Origin: Betaproteobacteria bacterium HGW-Betaproteobacteria-3
Lineage (GTDB): Bacteria > Pseudomonadota > Gammaproteobacteria > Burkholderiales > Burkholderiaceae_C
DNA length: 64,000 nt
Assembly (NCBI GenBank): GCA_002842205.1
Contig: PHCI01000016.1
Span: 1 to 64,000 of the forward strand
Direction of reading: 5' to 3'
Shown here: in pieces, positions 28,467-38,017 of the stretch
Position numbering within the stretch: the first letter of the stretch is position 1
How the letters are laid out: each line of letters begins with the position of its first letter
Made by a program: the position numbers and the translations under genes
The notes under the pieces: model-generated
What the model was told of the DNA's origin: nothing
The model's database searches: none
Seen by the model: only the letters and a program-made list of their open reading frames with translations

Positions 28467-29918
28467 ATGGGACGCACGCTGTACGACAAGATCTGGGACG
28501 AACATGTGGTCCACACTGAAGAGGACGGCACCGCCATCCTCTACATCGACCGCCACCTGGTGCACGAAGTCACCAGCCCGCAGGCTTTCGAGGGCATCCG
28601 CCAGGCGGGCCGCAAGGTCTGGCGGATCAGTTCGATCGTCGCCACGGCCGACCACAACACCCCCACCACCGGCTGGGAGCGGGGCTACGACGGCATCACC
28701 GATCCGATCAGCAAGGAGCAGATCACCACGCTCGACGCCAACATCCATGAGTTCGGCGCGGCCGCCTTCTTCCCGTTTCTGAGCAAGCGCCAGGGCATCG
28801 TCCACGTGATCGGGCCGGAGAGCGGCGCCACGCTGCCGGGCATGACGGTGGTGTGCGGCGATTCGCACACCTCGACCCACGGTGCATTTGGCGCCCTGGC
28901 CCATGGCATTGGCACCAGCGAGGTCGAGCACGTGCTGGCCACGCAGACCCTGCTGGCCAAAAAGGCCAAGAACCTGCTGGTCAAGGTCGAAGGCACGTTG
29001 CCACGGGGCTGCACCGCCAAAGACATCGTGCTGGCCATCATCGGCAAGATCGGCACCGCCGGCGGCACCGGCTACACCATCGAATTTGCGGGCAGCGCCA
29101 TCCGCGCCCTGAGCATGGAAGGCCGCATGACCGTGTGCAACATGGCCATCGAGGCCGGGGCCCGCGCGGGGCTGGTGGCGGTGGACGAGAAAACCGTTGA
29201 ATACGTCAAGGGCCGCCTGCTGGCGCCCGGCACCGACGCCACCACGGGCCGCTTTGTGGGCGGCGCCGAATGGGACCAGGCCCTGGCCTACTGGAACACC
29301 CTGCGCTCGGACGCCGACGCCGCGTTTGACGCCGTGGTCGAGCTCGACGCCAGCGCCATCATGCCGCAGGTCACCTGGGGCACCTCACCCGAAATGGTGC
29401 TGGGCATTACCGCATCGGTGCCCGACCCCGACCGCGAAAAAGATCCCAGCAAGCGCGATGCCATGGAACGCGCACTCACCTACATGGGCCTGACCCCCGG
29501 CAAGGCGCTGAACGATATTTTTGTGGACAAGGTGTTCATCGGCTCGTGCACCAACAGCCGCATCGAAGACATGCGCGAAGCTGCGGCCATCGTCAAGAAG
29601 CTGGGCCAGAAGGTGGCGAAGAACATCAAGGTGGCCATGGTGGTGCCGGGCTCGGGCCTGGTCAAGGCACAGGCCGAACGCGAAGGCCTGCACGAGATCT
29701 TCAAGGCCGCCGGCTTTGAATGGCGCGAACCGGGCTGCTCGATGTGCCTGGCCATGAACGCCGACCGGCTGGAGCCGGGCGAGCGCTGCGCCTCCACCAG
29801 CAACCGCAACTTTGAGGGCCGCCAGGGCGCCGGTGGCCGCACCCACCTGGTTTCCCCCGCCATGGCGGCCGCGGCGGCCGTCCATGGTCATTTTGTCGAT
29901 GTTCGCACCATCGCCTGA
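28467..29918 (+). CDS. leuC: 3-isopropylmalate dehydratase large subunit
   Basis: LeuC and LeuD together isomerise 2-isopropylmalate to 3-isopropylmalate in leucine synthesis, using a [4Fe-4S] cluster. It has 483 residues, longer than the usual 470. Seen: [13 protein letters not shown] at the start, [20 protein letters not shown], and cluster cysteines in [14 protein letters not shown] and [10 protein letters not shown]. The ATG at 28467 has AAGGA upstream. The gene is separated from leuD by a small lipoprotein gene, an order common in related bacteria. Confidence 0.96.
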   Translation: MGRTLYDKIWDEHVVHTEEDGTAILYIDRHLVHEVTSPQAFEGIRQAGRKVWRISSIVATADHNTPTTGWERGYDGITDPISKEQITTLDANIHEFGAAAFFPFLSKRQGIVHVIGPESGATLPGMTVVCGDSHTSTHGAFGALAHGIGTSEVEHVLATQTLLAKKAKNLLVKVEGTLPRGCTAKDIVLAIIGKIGTAGGTGYTIEFAGSAIRALSMEGRMTVCNMAIEAGARAGLVAVDEKTVEYVKGRLLAPGTDATTGRFVGGAEWDQALAYWNTLRSDADAAFDAVVELDASAIMPQVTWGTSPEMVLGITASVPDPDREKDPSKRDAMERALTYMGLTPGKALNDIFVDKVFIGSCTNSRIEDMREAAAIVKKLGQKVAKNIKVAMVVPGSGLVKAQAEREGLHEIFKAAGFEWREPGCSMCLAMNADRLEPGERCASTSNRNFEGRQGAGGRTHLVSPAMAAAAAVHGHFVDVRTIA

Positions 29919-29943
29919 TCCCCCGTCAACTGAGGAGAACCGC

Positions 29944-30105
29944 ATGAAAACCATTGCATTGATCGTCGCCATCGTTGCCAGTTCGTGGGCAATGACCGGC
30001 TGCAACACCTGGGCGGGCGTGAAAGAAGACGTCAAGGACGCCGGACAAGCCACCGGCAAGGGCATTAAAAAAGCCGGCGAAAAAATCCAGGACGTCGCCA
30101 AGTAG
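29944..30105 (+). CDS. entericidin-like small lipoprotein
   Basis: This is a 53-residue peptide with a lipoprotein signal ([20 protein letters not shown], lipobox ending at the Cys) followed by a short amphipathic tail [19 protein letters not shown]. Entericidin A/B family proteins are small cell-envelope lipoproteins linked to antidote/toxin pairs in enterics. Function outside enterics is unclear. TGAGGAG precedes the start. It lies between leuC and leuD, 7 bp before the latter. The sequence CCCCCGTCAACTG just upstream resembles the core of the dispersed repeat. Confidence 0.85.
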   Translation: MKTIALIVAIVASSWAMTGCNTWAGVKEDVKDAGQATGKGIKKAGEKIQDVAK

Positions 30106-30112
30106 GCCCCCC

Positions 30113-30784
30113 ATGCAAGCATTCACCTTACACACCGGTCTCGTGGCCCCCATGGACCGCGAGAACGTCGACACCGACGCCATCATCCCCAAGCAGTTCC
30201 TCAAGTCGATCCGCAAGACCGGCTTCGGCCCCAACCTGTTTGACGCCTGGCGTTACCTCGACGCTGGCGAACCCGGGCAAGACCCGGCCAGCCGCCGCCC
30301 CAACCCGGACTTCATCCTCAATCAGCCGCGGTACCAGCCAGGTGCCTACGGTCCCGCCGGCGCGTCCATCCTGCTGGCGCGCAAGAACTTTGGCTGCGGC
30401 TCCTCGCGCGAGCACGCGCCCTGGGCGTTGGACCAATACGGCTTTCGCGCCATCATCGCACCCAGTTTTGCCGACATCTTTTTCAACAACTGCTTCAAGA
30501 ACGGCCTGCTGCCCATCGTCTTGCCCGAGGCGCAGGTGGCCCGGCTGTTTGACGAATCCGCGGCTTTCCCCGGCTACCAGCTCACCATCGACCTGCCGCG
30601 CCAGGTGGTGGTTAAAACCCAGGGCGACGAACTGCCCTTTGAGGTGCAGGCCTTCCGCAAATACTGCCTTGTCAACGGTCTGGACGACATCGGCCTGACG
30701 CTGCGCAACGCCGACAAGATCAAGGCGTTTGAAGCGGCCCGGCTGGCCCAAAAGCCCTGGCTGGCCCACACGGCGGTTTCCTGA
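30113..30784 (+). CDS. leuD: 3-isopropylmalate dehydratase small subunit
   Basis: This is the swivel-domain partner of LeuC in leucine synthesis. Its 223 residues are typical. Seen: [20 protein letters not shown] at the N-terminus, and the signature [20 protein letters not shown], then [16 protein letters not shown]. It follows the lipoprotein gene by 7 bp and ends just before a dispersed repeat that fills the gap to leuB. Confidence 0.96.
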   Translation: MQAFTLHTGLVAPMDRENVDTDAIIPKQFLKSIRKTGFGPNLFDAWRYLDAGEPGQDPASRRPNPDFILNQPRYQPGAYGPAGASILLARKNFGCGSSREHAPWALDQYGFRAIIAPSFADIFFNNCFKNGLLPIVLPEAQVARLFDESAAFPGYQLTIDLPRQVVVKTQGDELPFEVQAFRKYCLVNGLDDIGLTLRNADKIKAFEAARLAQKPWLAHTAVS

Positions 30785-30785
30785 G

Positions 30786-30851
30786 ATTTTTTAAACAAAA
30801 TATGCCTTTATCCCCCGTCAATTGGTAATAGTTTGCTATTAATTTTATATA
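30786..30851 (-). repeat. dispersed 57-bp repeat, copy between leuD and leuB
   Basis: On the minus strand this reads TTAATAGCAAACTATTACCA, then ATTGACGGGGGATAAAGGC and ATATTTTGTTTAAAA. The copy occupies essentially the whole spacer between leuD and leuB, so the leuB leader is made of repeat sequence and shows no purine-rich ribosome-binding site. Confidence 0.88.
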
Positions 30852-30855
30852 AATC

Positions 30856-31941
30856 ATGAAAATTGCAATTCTTCCGGGTGACGGCATTGGCACCGAAATC
30901 ATGGCCGAGGCGGTCAAGGTCCTCAAGGTCCTTGGCCTGCCGCTCGAGATGGAAACCGCCCTGGTCGGCGGCGCCGCCTATGAGGCCCACGGGCATCCGC
31001 TGCCTGACAGCACGCTGAATCTGGCCAAAGCGGCCGACGCCATCCTTTTCGGCGCCGTCGGCGACTGGAAATACGACACGCTCGACCGCCCGCTGCGCCC
31101 CGAACAGGCCATCCTGGGCCTGCGCAAGAACCTCGGCCTGTTTGCCAACTTCCGCCCGGCCATCTGCTACCCGCAGCTGGTGGACGCCTCGAGCCTGAAA
31201 CGCGAGCTGGTGTCGGGCCTGGACATCCTGATCATCCGCGAACTCACCGGCGACATCTACTTTGGCCAGCCGCGCGGCCGCCGCGTGGCCACCGACGGCC
31301 ACTTCCCCGGCGCCGAAGAAGCGTTTGACACCATGCGCTACAGCCGCCCCGAGATCGAGCGCATCGCCCACGTGGCTTTCCAGGCCGCACGCAAGCGCAA
31401 GGCCGCCGGCACCGAAGGCCGGGTCACCAGCGTGGACAAGGCCAACGTGCTGGAGACCTTCCAGCTTTGGAAAGACGTGGTCACCGACGTCGCCCAACAA
31501 TACCCCGACATCGCGCTGGACCACATGTACGTGGACAACGCCGCCATGCAGCTGGTCAAGGCGCCCAAGAAGTTTGACGTGATCGTCACCGGCAACATGT
31601 TCGGCGACATCCTCAGCGACGAAGCCTCCATGCTCACCGGCTCCATCGGCATGCTGCCCTCGGCCAGCCTCAACAGCAAGAACCAGGGCCTCTACGAACC
31701 CAGCCACGGCAGCGCGCCCGACATCGCCGGCCAGGGCGTGGCCAACCCGCTGGCCACCATTTTGAGTGCGGCCATGATGCTGCGCTTCAGCCTGAACCAG
31801 GAAGCCGCCGCCCAGCGCATCGAAGCCGCCGTGCAAAAAGTGCTGACCCAGGGCCTGCGCACGCCCGACCTCTACAGCGAAGGCACCACCAAGGTCGGCA
31901 CGGCGCAAATGGGGGATGCGGTGGTCAAGGCGCTGGGGTGA
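30856..31941 (+). CDS. leuB: 3-isopropylmalate dehydrogenase
   Basis: This NAD-dependent enzyme oxidises and decarboxylates 3-isopropylmalate in leucine synthesis. It has 361 residues. Seen: [49 protein letters not shown], and [19 protein letters not shown]. The NAD-site segment [14 protein letters not shown] is also present. The start is fixed by the family N-terminus, although the 20 bases before it (AATTTTATATAAATC) hold no clear ribosome-binding site because of the inserted repeat. Confidence 0.97.
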   Translation: MKIAILPGDGIGTEIMAEAVKVLKVLGLPLEMETALVGGAAYEAHGHPLPDSTLNLAKAADAILFGAVGDWKYDTLDRPLRPEQAILGLRKNLGLFANFRPAICYPQLVDASSLKRELVSGLDILIIRELTGDIYFGQPRGRRVATDGHFPGAEEAFDTMRYSRPEIERIAHVAFQAARKRKAAGTEGRVTSVDKANVLETFQLWKDVVTDVAQQYPDIALDHMYVDNAAMQLVKAPKKFDVIVTGNMFGDILSDEASMLTGSIGMLPSASLNSKNQGLYEPSHGSAPDIAGQGVANPLATILSAAMMLRFSLNQEAAAQRIEAAVQKVLTQGLRTPDLYSEGTTKVGTAQMGDAVVKALG

Positions 31942-31987
31942 ACGTACCTGGCGTTGTCTTGCGATCCGACCGAAGTTGGCACAAATT

Positions 31988-32050
31988 AATATCAAATAAA
32001 TAGCAAACCATGACCATTGCACGGGGGCCAAGGTCATATTTCTCTTGAAA
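31988..32050 (+). repeat. dispersed 57-bp repeat, copy between leuB and asd
   Basis: AAATAGCAAACCATGACC, then GCACGGGGGCCAAGGTC and ATATTTCTCTTGAAA match the family. The copy lies about 45 bp after the leuB stop and upstream of the asd leader region. Confidence 0.8.
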
Positions 32051-32119
32051 TTCCCGCTTTTGACCGTGCCGCCAAGCTGTCAGCCTGGCCCAAGGTGGCT
32101 TCCGCTACAATATTTCGCT

Positions 32120-32221
32120 ATGTTTGCCGCCCGCCCGTTCGTCCAGAACATCGCCCCCGCCGCCAAGGTGCGGGTGGCCGCGCGCGCAATCTCCATCAAA
32201 ACCACGACCCTCAAGGGCTGA
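32120..32221 (+). CDS. candidate leader peptide for asd attenuation
   Basis: This is an open frame of 33 codons starting at ATG and ending at TGA, with the C-terminal sequence AISIKTTTLKG. The cluster of Ile, Lys and three consecutive Thr codons near the stop resembles the control codons of amino-acid leader peptides. Threonine, lysine and isoleucine are end products of the pathway that asd feeds. TACAAT (32106-32111) could be a -10 element, which would make the message nearly leaderless. No Shine-Dalgarno is visible. Whether it is translated is not known. Confidence 0.5.
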   Translation: MFAARPFVQNIAPAAKVRVAARAISIKTTTLKG

Positions 32222-32225
32222 TCCT

Positions 32226-32298
32226 GCCCGGTTCGTCGTGTGCCCTCCCCGGCCAGACGAGCCGGGCAAACAGTCAGGCGTGGCACTGTTTATTTTTT
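32226..32298 (+). terminator. two-hairpin region with U-run before asd (candidate attenuator)
   Basis: First, GCCCGGTTCGTC (32226-32237) pairs with GACGAGCCGGGC (32256-32267) at 11 of 12 positions. Directly after it, AAACAGT (32268-32274) pairs with ACTGTTT (32285-32291), followed by ATTTTTT. The second hairpin with its U-run looks like an intrinsic terminator 15-20 bp before the asd start. The order peptide, pause-like hairpin, terminator, gene is that of an attenuator; the mechanism is inferred. Confidence 0.55.
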
Positions 32299-32312
32299 GA
32301 AAGGGCGTTGAA

Positions 32313-33470
32313 ATGAGCAAGTTGGTTGGTTTGGTCGGCTGGCGCGGCATGGTCGGCTCGGTGTTGATGGACCGCATGCAGGCCGAGGGCGACTTCGAAC
32401 TGATCGAGCCGCTGTTTTTCTCCACCTCCAACGCGGGCGGCAAGGCCCCGGCCATGGCGAAGAACGAGACCACCCTGAAGGACGCGACCGACATCGACGC
32501 GCTCAAGCGCTGCGACATCATCCTGACGGCGCAAGGCGGCGACTACACCTCCGAGGTCTTCCCCAAGCTGCGCGCGGCCGGCTGGAAGGGCCACTGGATC
32601 GACGCCGCCTCCACGCTGCGCATGAACGACGACGCCGTGATCGTGCTCGACCCGGTCAACCTGCCGGTGATCCAGAACGCGCTGGCCCGGGGCGGCAGGA
32701 ACTGGATCGGGGGCAACTGCACGGTGAGCTGCATGCTGATGGGCGTGGGCGCGCTGTACAAGGCCGGGCTGGTCGAATGGATGAGCACGCAGACCTACCA
32801 GGCGGCTTCGGGCGGCGGCGCGCAGCACATGCGCGAGCTGCTCACGCAATACGGCACGCTCAACGCCGAGGTGAAGGCCCTGCTGGACGACCCCAAGAGC
32901 GCCATCCTGGAGATCGACCGCAAGGTCATCGCCAGACAGCGCAACCTGAGCGGGGCCGAAACGGCCAACTTTGGCGTGCCGCTGGGCGGCTCGCTGATTC
33001 CGTGGATCGACAAGGACCTGGGCCTTGGCAAGGGTCGGGACGAGCCCGGCTGGGGCGTGTCCCGCGAAGAATGGAAAGGCATGGCCGAGACCAACAAGAT
33101 CCTGGGCCAGGGTGAGGGCTTCAACGCGCCGGCCGTTCCCGTGGACGGCTTTTGCGTGCGCGTGGGCGCCATGCGCTGCCACAGCCAGGCGCTGACCTTC
33201 AAGCTCCGAAAGGACGTGCCCGTGGCCGACATCGAAGCCCTGATCGCCGCCGACAACGCGTGGGTCAAGGTCGTGCCCAACACGCGCGAGGCCACCGTGC
33301 GCGATCTCACGCCCGTGGCCGTGACCGGCACCATGACCATTCCGGTGGGGCGCATTCGCAAGATGGCGATGGGCCCCGAGTACCTGGGTGCGTTCACCAT
33401 CGGGGACCAGTTGCTCTGGGGCGCCGCAGAACCACTGCGTCGCATGCTGCGAATTTTGCTGTCGCATTGA
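32313..33470 (+). CDS. asd: aspartate-semialdehyde dehydrogenase
   Basis: This NADPH-dependent enzyme makes aspartate semialdehyde, the branch point to lysine, diaminopimelate, methionine, threonine and isoleucine. It has 385 residues, longer than the short Asd branch and like the enterobacterial form. Seen: [29 protein letters not shown], the active-site [16 protein letters not shown], and [27 protein letters not shown] carries the catalytic His region. AAAGGG precedes the ATG. A terminator-like hairpin lies directly upstream. Confidence 0.96.
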   Translation: MSKLVGLVGWRGMVGSVLMDRMQAEGDFELIEPLFFSTSNAGGKAPAMAKNETTLKDATDIDALKRCDIILTAQGGDYTSEVFPKLRAAGWKGHWIDAASTLRMNDDAVIVLDPVNLPVIQNALARGGRNWIGGNCTVSCMLMGVGALYKAGLVEWMSTQTYQAASGGGAQHMRELLTQYGTLNAEVKALLDDPKSAILEIDRKVIARQRNLSGAETANFGVPLGGSLIPWIDKDLGLGKGRDEPGWGVSREEWKGMAETNKILGQGEGFNAPAVPVDGFCVRVGAMRCHSQALTFKLRKDVPVADIEALIAADNAWVKVVPNTREATVRDLTPVAVTGTMTIPVGRIRKMAMGPEYLGAFTIGDQLLWGAAEPLRRMLRILLSH

Positions 33471-33659
33471 ACTGGCACGGTCCCGACCGGGCGTCTGCAA
33501 CCAAAAGCAACAAGACGTTGGTCGGAGACAACAGGTCGGCACCCGGAATCTGCCCTGAAGCTTGCCGCGGGGAACTTATGCAGCTTCTCAGCTTGTCAGC
33601 CTAAGCCATTGATGCTAATGTTGTTTCCACTACTCAGCGTCAAGGCGTACGTCTGCATT

Positions 33660-36269
33660 ATGAGAATAAATTTGCGCTTCAAGTCTGTCACCAATTCACG
33701 CAAAGCCGGGTTTCCGCGCCACGGCTGGAAAGCGTCCGCACTGGCCACGGCCATGGCGTTGACTTTCGGCATGGCCAGCCTCGACGCGCATGCGCTGGCG
33801 CTGGGCCGCATCAACGTGCTGTCGGCACTGGGCGAGCCGCTGCGGGCCGAGATCGACATCCCCGACATCAACCCTGAAGAAGCGTCGAGCCTGCGCGCGA
33901 CGGTTGCCCGACCTGAGGTGTTCCGCGCCTCGGGCCTGGACTACAACGTGATCGTCTCGTCAGTGGAGGTCACGCTTCTGAAACGGCCGGATGGCCGTTC
34001 CTATCTGCGTCTGACCAGCACCCGACCAGTCAACGACCCGTTTCTGGACCTGATCCTTGAAACCCAATGGTCATCAGGCCGCATCGTGCGTGATTACACG
34101 ATGCTGTTTGATCCGCCGAATCTGCGCCAACAGGCTGCGCCCGCGCCGACGGCCCCGCAAGTGGCCCCTGCGGCGGTCGCCCGGCCGTTGCCTTCTTCCC
34201 CGGCCGCTCCCGCGGCAACCATTGCCCCGGCTGCGACCGCCCCTGCGCGCCCCGCAGCACCGACCGCCAGCGCCAGACCGCCTGTGGTGGCGCCCCAACC
34301 GGCCGCCGCGCCGCCACCGGCCGACAGCCAGGTCACGGTCCGTTCTGGCGATACGGCGGGCCGTATCGCAGCGGCCAACAAAACCGACAGCGTCTCGCTC
34401 GACCAGATGCTGGTGGCGCTCCAGCGCAGCAACCCCGACGCCTTCATCAGTGGCAACATCAACCGGATCAAGGCCGGCGCCGTGCTGGACATCCCCACGG
34501 CCGCACAAGCCGCCGCCACCCCCGCAGACGAAGCGTCCCGAATCGTCATCGCGCAGAGCAAGGATTTCAACGAATTCCGGCGTCGCCTTGCTGAAAGCGC
34601 CACAGCGGCAGCAGGCACCGAGCCCAATCGCCAGGCCGGCGGCAAAGTCCAGGCCAGCGTCGAAGACAAGAAGCCTGCCGCTGCCGCGCCGGACAAGCTC
34701 ACGCTGTCCAAGGGTGGCGTGCAGGCCAAGGCCACCGAAGCCCAGATCGCCGCCAGCGCCCAAACCAGGGAGGCCACCGATCGGGCTGCCGAACTGGCCC
34801 GCAACATTGGCGAACTGGCCAAGCTGCAAGGCGCACCCGGGGTTGCCGGTTCAACACCCGCGCTGGCAGCAAGTGCCGCAAAGCAGGGTGGCGTGAATGT
34901 CGTCACTGGCAGCCCGGCGGTGGTTGCACCGGCGGCCGTGGCCAGTGCCCCAGCACCGGCCGCCGAGGCGGCTGCACCGGCTGCAGTGGCCAGCAGCGCG
35001 ACCACAACCGCTGAAGCAGCCCCGGCCGCTGCGGTTGTGGCCTCGGCGCCAGTCGCTGATGCGCCGGCACCGGTCGTCAAAGCGCGTGCGCCCGTCCCGG
35101 CGCCCGCCCCTGCCCCCGAACCCAGCCTGTTGTCTGAGATCATGGACAACCCCATGGCGCCGATTGCCGCGGGGGGATTGGTCGCCTTGCTGGCAGGTTT
35201 TGGTTTTTACCGCGCGCGCCAGCGCAAAAAGCCTGCGTCGGTGGACAGCTCTTTCCTCGAAAGCCGACTGCAGCCCGACTCCTTCTTTGGCGCCAGCGGG
35301 GGGCAGCATATCGACACCAAGGAAGCCGCCGCAACCGGTTCCTCCATGGTGTATTCACCCAGCCAGTTGGACGCTGCCGGCGATGTGGACCCGGTGGCCG
35401 AAGCCGACGTGTACCTGGCTTACGGGCGCGATCTTCAGGCCGAAGAAATCCTCAAGGAAGCCATGCGCACCACGCCAGGTCGCGTGGCGATCCACGGCAA
35501 GTTGCTTGAGATCTACGCCAAACGGCGCGATATCAAGGCCTTTGAGGTGGTGGCCACCGAAGCCTACGGCCTCACGCAGGGCCAGGGCCTCGAATGGGAG
35601 CAGATTTGCGAGCATGGCCGCGACCTCGACCCCGACAATCCGCTGTACCAACCCGGCGGCACGCCGCCGGTGCGGGCTGGCGCGGCGGTCGCCGTCCCCA
35701 CCGCTTCGGGTTTCCATGCGCACACGGTGCCGGTCACCGGGCCCGCGCCGCTGGACTCGAAGTCACCGCCGGTCGATCTTGATCTTGACCTCGATTTTTC
35801 GACCTCCGATCAGCCGGACGATGAACCCCGATTGACGCCTGTCGCCCCCCCTGTGGCGGCCTTCACGCCACCCGCCGCAGCACGCGCTGCGGCACTGGCG
35901 CCCGAATTCCGGGTGCCGGCGCAGTCGTCCAGCTACGGCACCATCGACCTGTCCATGCCGGATCTGCCTCCGCTGGCCTCGACCACCGAGGCCGACTCCA
36001 CCCAGGCGCCCAGCGACTCCGGCATGATGGAATTCGACTTGGGCAGCCTGTCGCTGGACCTGGATCCGACCGTCGGCAACGGTGCCAAGCCCGATCTGGC
36101 CGGAACCCCCGCCAGCGACGACCCGTTGGCCACCAAACTGGCGTTAGCCGAAGAATTCCTGTCCATCGGTGACGACGATGGTGCCCGTGCACTGGTGGAG
36201 GAAGTCGTGGCCGAAGCCTCGGGCGGCCTCAAATCCAAGGCGGAGAAGTTGCTGGCGGAAATTGGCTGA
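33660..36269 (+). CDS. fimV: FimV-family peptidoglycan-binding polar hub protein
   Basis: This is a large inner-membrane protein that in pseudomonads organises type IV pilus assembly and polar regulation. It has about 869 residues. Seen: a signal segment (about 30-45), the FimV N-terminal domain starting ALGRINVLSALGEPLRAEID, a LysM domain (about 222-280, VTVRSGDTAGRIAAANK), and a long Ala/Pro-rich linker. One membrane helix follows (about 499-520, PIAAGGLVALLAGFGFY), then an acidic cytoplasmic part and the C-terminal domain DPLATKLALAEEFLSIGDDD. The ATG at 33660 is preferred; ATGs at 33612 and 33618 are possible. It is followed by truA, as in many betaproteobacteria. Confidence 0.92.
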   Translation: MRINLRFKSVTNSRKAGFPRHGWKASALATAMALTFGMASLDAHALALGRINVLSALGEPLRAEIDIPDINPEEASSLRATVARPEVFRASGLDYNVIVSSVEVTLLKRPDGRSYLRLTSTRPVNDPFLDLILETQWSSGRIVRDYTMLFDPPNLRQQAAPAPTAPQVAPAAVARPLPSSPAAPAATIAPAATAPARPAAPTASARPPVVAPQPAAAPPPADSQVTVRSGDTAGRIAAANKTDSVSLDQMLVALQRSNPDAFISGNINRIKAGAVLDIPTAAQAAATPADEASRIVIAQSKDFNEFRRRLAESATAAAGTEPNRQAGGKVQASVEDKKPAAAAPDKLTLSKGGVQAKATEAQIAASAQTREATDRAAELARNIGELAKLQGAPGVAGSTPALAASAAKQGGVNVVTGSPAVVAPAAVASAPAPAAEAAAPAAVASSATTTAEAAPAAAVVASAPVADAPAPVVKARAPVPAPAPAPEPSLLSEIMDNPMAPIAAGGLVALLAGFGFYRARQRKKPASVDSSFLESRLQPDSFFGASGGQHIDTKEAAATGSSMVYSPSQLDAAGDVDPVAEADVYLAYGRDLQAEEILKEAMRTTPGRVAIHGKLLEIYAKRRDIKAFEVVATEAYGLTQGQGLEWEQICEHGRDLDPDNPLYQPGGTPPVRAGAAVAVPTASGFHAHTVPVTGPAPLDSKSPPVDLDLDLDFSTSDQPDDEPRLTPVAPPVAAFTPPAAARAAALAPEFRVPAQSSSYGTIDLSMPDLPPLASTTEADSTQAPSDSGMMEFDLGSLSLDLDPTVGNGAKPDLAGTPASDDPLATKLALAEEFLSIGDDDGARALVEEVVAEASGGLKSKAEKLLAEIG

Positions 36270-36305
36270 CGCCAACCGCGTCCGCGTGTTTTCGCTCATC
36301 CTGCT

Positions 36306-37088
36306 GTGAGGCTGGCGCTCGGCATCAGCTACAACGGCCAGGCCTTCGAAGGATGGCAGAGCCAGACCTCCGGGCGCACGGTGCAAGACCGCCTGGAGGC
36401 GGCCCTAGCGCAGTTCACCACCCATCCGGTTTCGACGCTCTGCGCGGGCCGCACTGACGCCGGCGTGCATGGCCTGATGCAGGTGGTGCACTTTGACACG
36501 CCGCTGGAGCGGCCCGTAGCTTCATGGGTGCGGGGCCCCAACCGGTATTTACCCCCTGACATCGCCGTGCAATGGGCCCACGCCGTGCCCACTGAGTTTC
36601 ACGCCCGGGCCAGCGCAGTCGCCCGGCGCTACGCCTACATCCTGCTTGAATCCCCGGTGCGACCCAGCCTCGAGGCCGGTCGCGTCGGCTGGGTGTTCCG
36701 GCCACTGGACGCCGAGGCCATGCGCGACGCCGCGTCGCGGCTTTTGGGGGAACATGATTTCAGCTCGTTTCGCGCCTCCAGTTGCCAGGCTCTTTCGCCC
36801 GTCAAGACCCTGCGGCACATTGCTGTCTCGCGGCGTGGCGCCTATTGGCGCTTCGAGTTCGAGGCCAATGCCTTTTTGCACCACATGATCCGCAACATCA
36901 TGGGGTGCCTGGTGGACATCGGCCAGGGCAAACACCCGCCGCAATGGATGAGCGACGTCCTCGCGGCGCGCCACCGCGCCGTGGCCGCGCCCACGTTCTC
37001 GCCTGCCGGGCTGTATTTTCTGGGCCCGGTGTACGACGCGCGGTGGGGCCTGCCCGACCGCACGGCTGCGTATGATTGGCTGCCATGA
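36306..37088 (+). CDS. truA: tRNA pseudouridine(38-40) synthase
   Basis: TruA converts uridines 38-40 in tRNA anticodon stems to pseudouridine. It has 260 residues. Seen: LALGISYNGQAFEGWQSQ at the N-terminus, CAGRTDAGVHGLMQVVHF with the catalytic Asp, FHARASAVARRYAYIL and HHMIRNIMGCLVDIGQG. The start is a GTG; no ATG is in frame nearby. Its stop overlaps the trpF start by 4 bp (ATGA), so truA and the trp genes are probably co-transcribed. Confidence 0.95.
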   Translation: MRLALGISYNGQAFEGWQSQTSGRTVQDRLEAALAQFTTHPVSTLCAGRTDAGVHGLMQVVHFDTPLERPVASWVRGPNRYLPPDIAVQWAHAVPTEFHARASAVARRYAYILLESPVRPSLEAGRVGWVFRPLDAEAMRDAASRLLGEHDFSSFRASSCQALSPVKTLRHIAVSRRGAYWRFEFEANAFLHHMIRNIMGCLVDIGQGKHPPQWMSDVLAARHRAVAAPTFSPAGLYFLGPVYDARWGLPDRTAAYDWLP

Positions 37089-38017
37089 CATCAAGCGTCA
37101 ACAAAGCCCCCACGCTCCCCGCTTCGCATGGTTCGCTGCCCCCCGAGGGGGCGTCGCCTGCCTTGGGGCGGCCCGGCGGCAGTCTGCAAGCCCCCACGCT
37201 CCCCGCTTCGCGTGGTTCGCTGCCCCCCGAGGGGGCGTCGCCTGCCTTGGGGCGGCCCGGCGGCAGTCTGCAAGCCCCCACACTCCCCGCTTCGGCAGCG
37301 CGCAGAACCCGCATCAAGGTCTGCGGGCTGACGCGGGAGGACGACGTGGACGCGGCGGTTGCCGCCGGTGTCGATGCCGTGGGTTTTGTGATGTACCGCC
37401 AAAGTCCCCGTTACGTGAGCCCGGCCCGGGCGGCCGAACTCGCCCGCCGCCTGCCCCCATTTGTCACGCCCGTGCTGCTCTTCGTGAACGAGGATACTAC
37501 AAATATAATAGCAGTCTGCGACCAATTGGCGGGGGCTATCATCCAATTTCATGGTGATGAGAGCCCGTCGCAGTGCCGGGCCGCGGCGCTCGCCACACAC
37601 CGCAATTTCCTGCGCGCGGCGCGAATTCCCCTGGACGGCGCCACGCCCTTTGACTTGGTAAAATTCGGACTGGCGTTCGCCGACGCGCAGGCCATCCTGC
37701 TCGACGCCCATGTGGACGGTTATGGCGGCGCCGGAAAGACATTCAATTGGTCACTTCTTCCACCAAGCGTCAACGCTCACCTCGTCTTGAGTGGTGGACT
37801 CACGCCTGCAAACGTGGGCGATGGCATTTTGCAAGTGCGACCCCGTTGCCGGTCATTGGCCGTTGACGTGAGCTCGGGCGTCGAGGTTTCGGCGCCGGGC
37901 GGAGGCACCTTGAAAGGCATCAAGGACGCCGCAAAGATTCAACAGTTCGTCGCCGCCGTGCGCGCGGCCGACGCCCAACTTGCAGGTTCCAGTCATGCTC
38001 CCCTACCAACAACCTGA
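37085..38017 (+). CDS. trpF: phosphoribosylanthranilate isomerase with a repeat-encoded N-terminal extension
   Basis: TrpF isomerises phosphoribosylanthranilate in tryptophan synthesis. The enzyme domain starts at about residue 76 with [21 protein letters not shown], whose Cys is the general base; [16 protein letters not shown] carries the catalytic Asp. From the ATG at 37085 the protein has 310 residues, against the usual 205-220. The N-terminal 75 residues come from two full 84-bp units and part of a third, giving a Pro/Gly/Ser-rich 28-residue repeat. Residues about 139-155 ([17 protein letters not shown]) coincide with a dispersed 57-bp repeat without changing the domain length. A later non-ATG start near 37300 could give a normal-sized protein. 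Confidence 0.93.
   Translation: MTSSVNKAPTLPASHGSLPPEGASPALGRPGGSLQAPTLPASRGSLPPEGASPALGRPGGSLQAPTLPASAARRTRIKVCGLTREDDVDAAVAAGVDAVGFVMYRQSPRYVSPARAAELARRLPPFVTPVLLFVNEDTTNIIAVCDQLAGAIIQFHGDESPSQCRAAALATHRNFLRAARIPLDGATPFDLVKFGLAFADAQAILLDAHVDGYGGAGKTFNWSLLPPSVNAHLVLSGGLTPANVGDGILQVRPRCRSLAVDVSSGVEVSAPGGGTLKGIKDAAKIQQFVAAVRAADAQLAGSSHAPLPTT
37104..37296 (+). repeat. tandem 84-bp GC-rich units at the 5' end of trpF
   Basis: Units begin at 37104, 37188 and 37272, each starting AAGCCCCCAC and containing CTGCCCCCCGAGGGGG and GGGGCGGCCCGGCGG. Units one and two are nearly identical; the third is cut after TCCCCGCTTCG. The period of 84 bp equals 28 codons. The same unit is in the phosphomannomutase gene at 12383. 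Confidence 0.95.
37500..37550 (+). repeat. dispersed 57-bp repeat, copy inside trpF
   Basis: AAATATAATAGCAGTCTGCG, then ACCAATTGGCGGGGGCTA and CCAATTT match the family core and left arm. The copy is sense to trpF and is read in the same frame as the copies in murJ and era. The local AT content contrasts with the GC-rich gene around it. Confidence 0.8.

Noticed and set aside
29922-29934. CCCCCGTCAACTG before the entericidin-like gene as a repeat copy
   Set aside because: Only the core matches; neither arm is present. It is mentioned as a possible remnant but not annotated.
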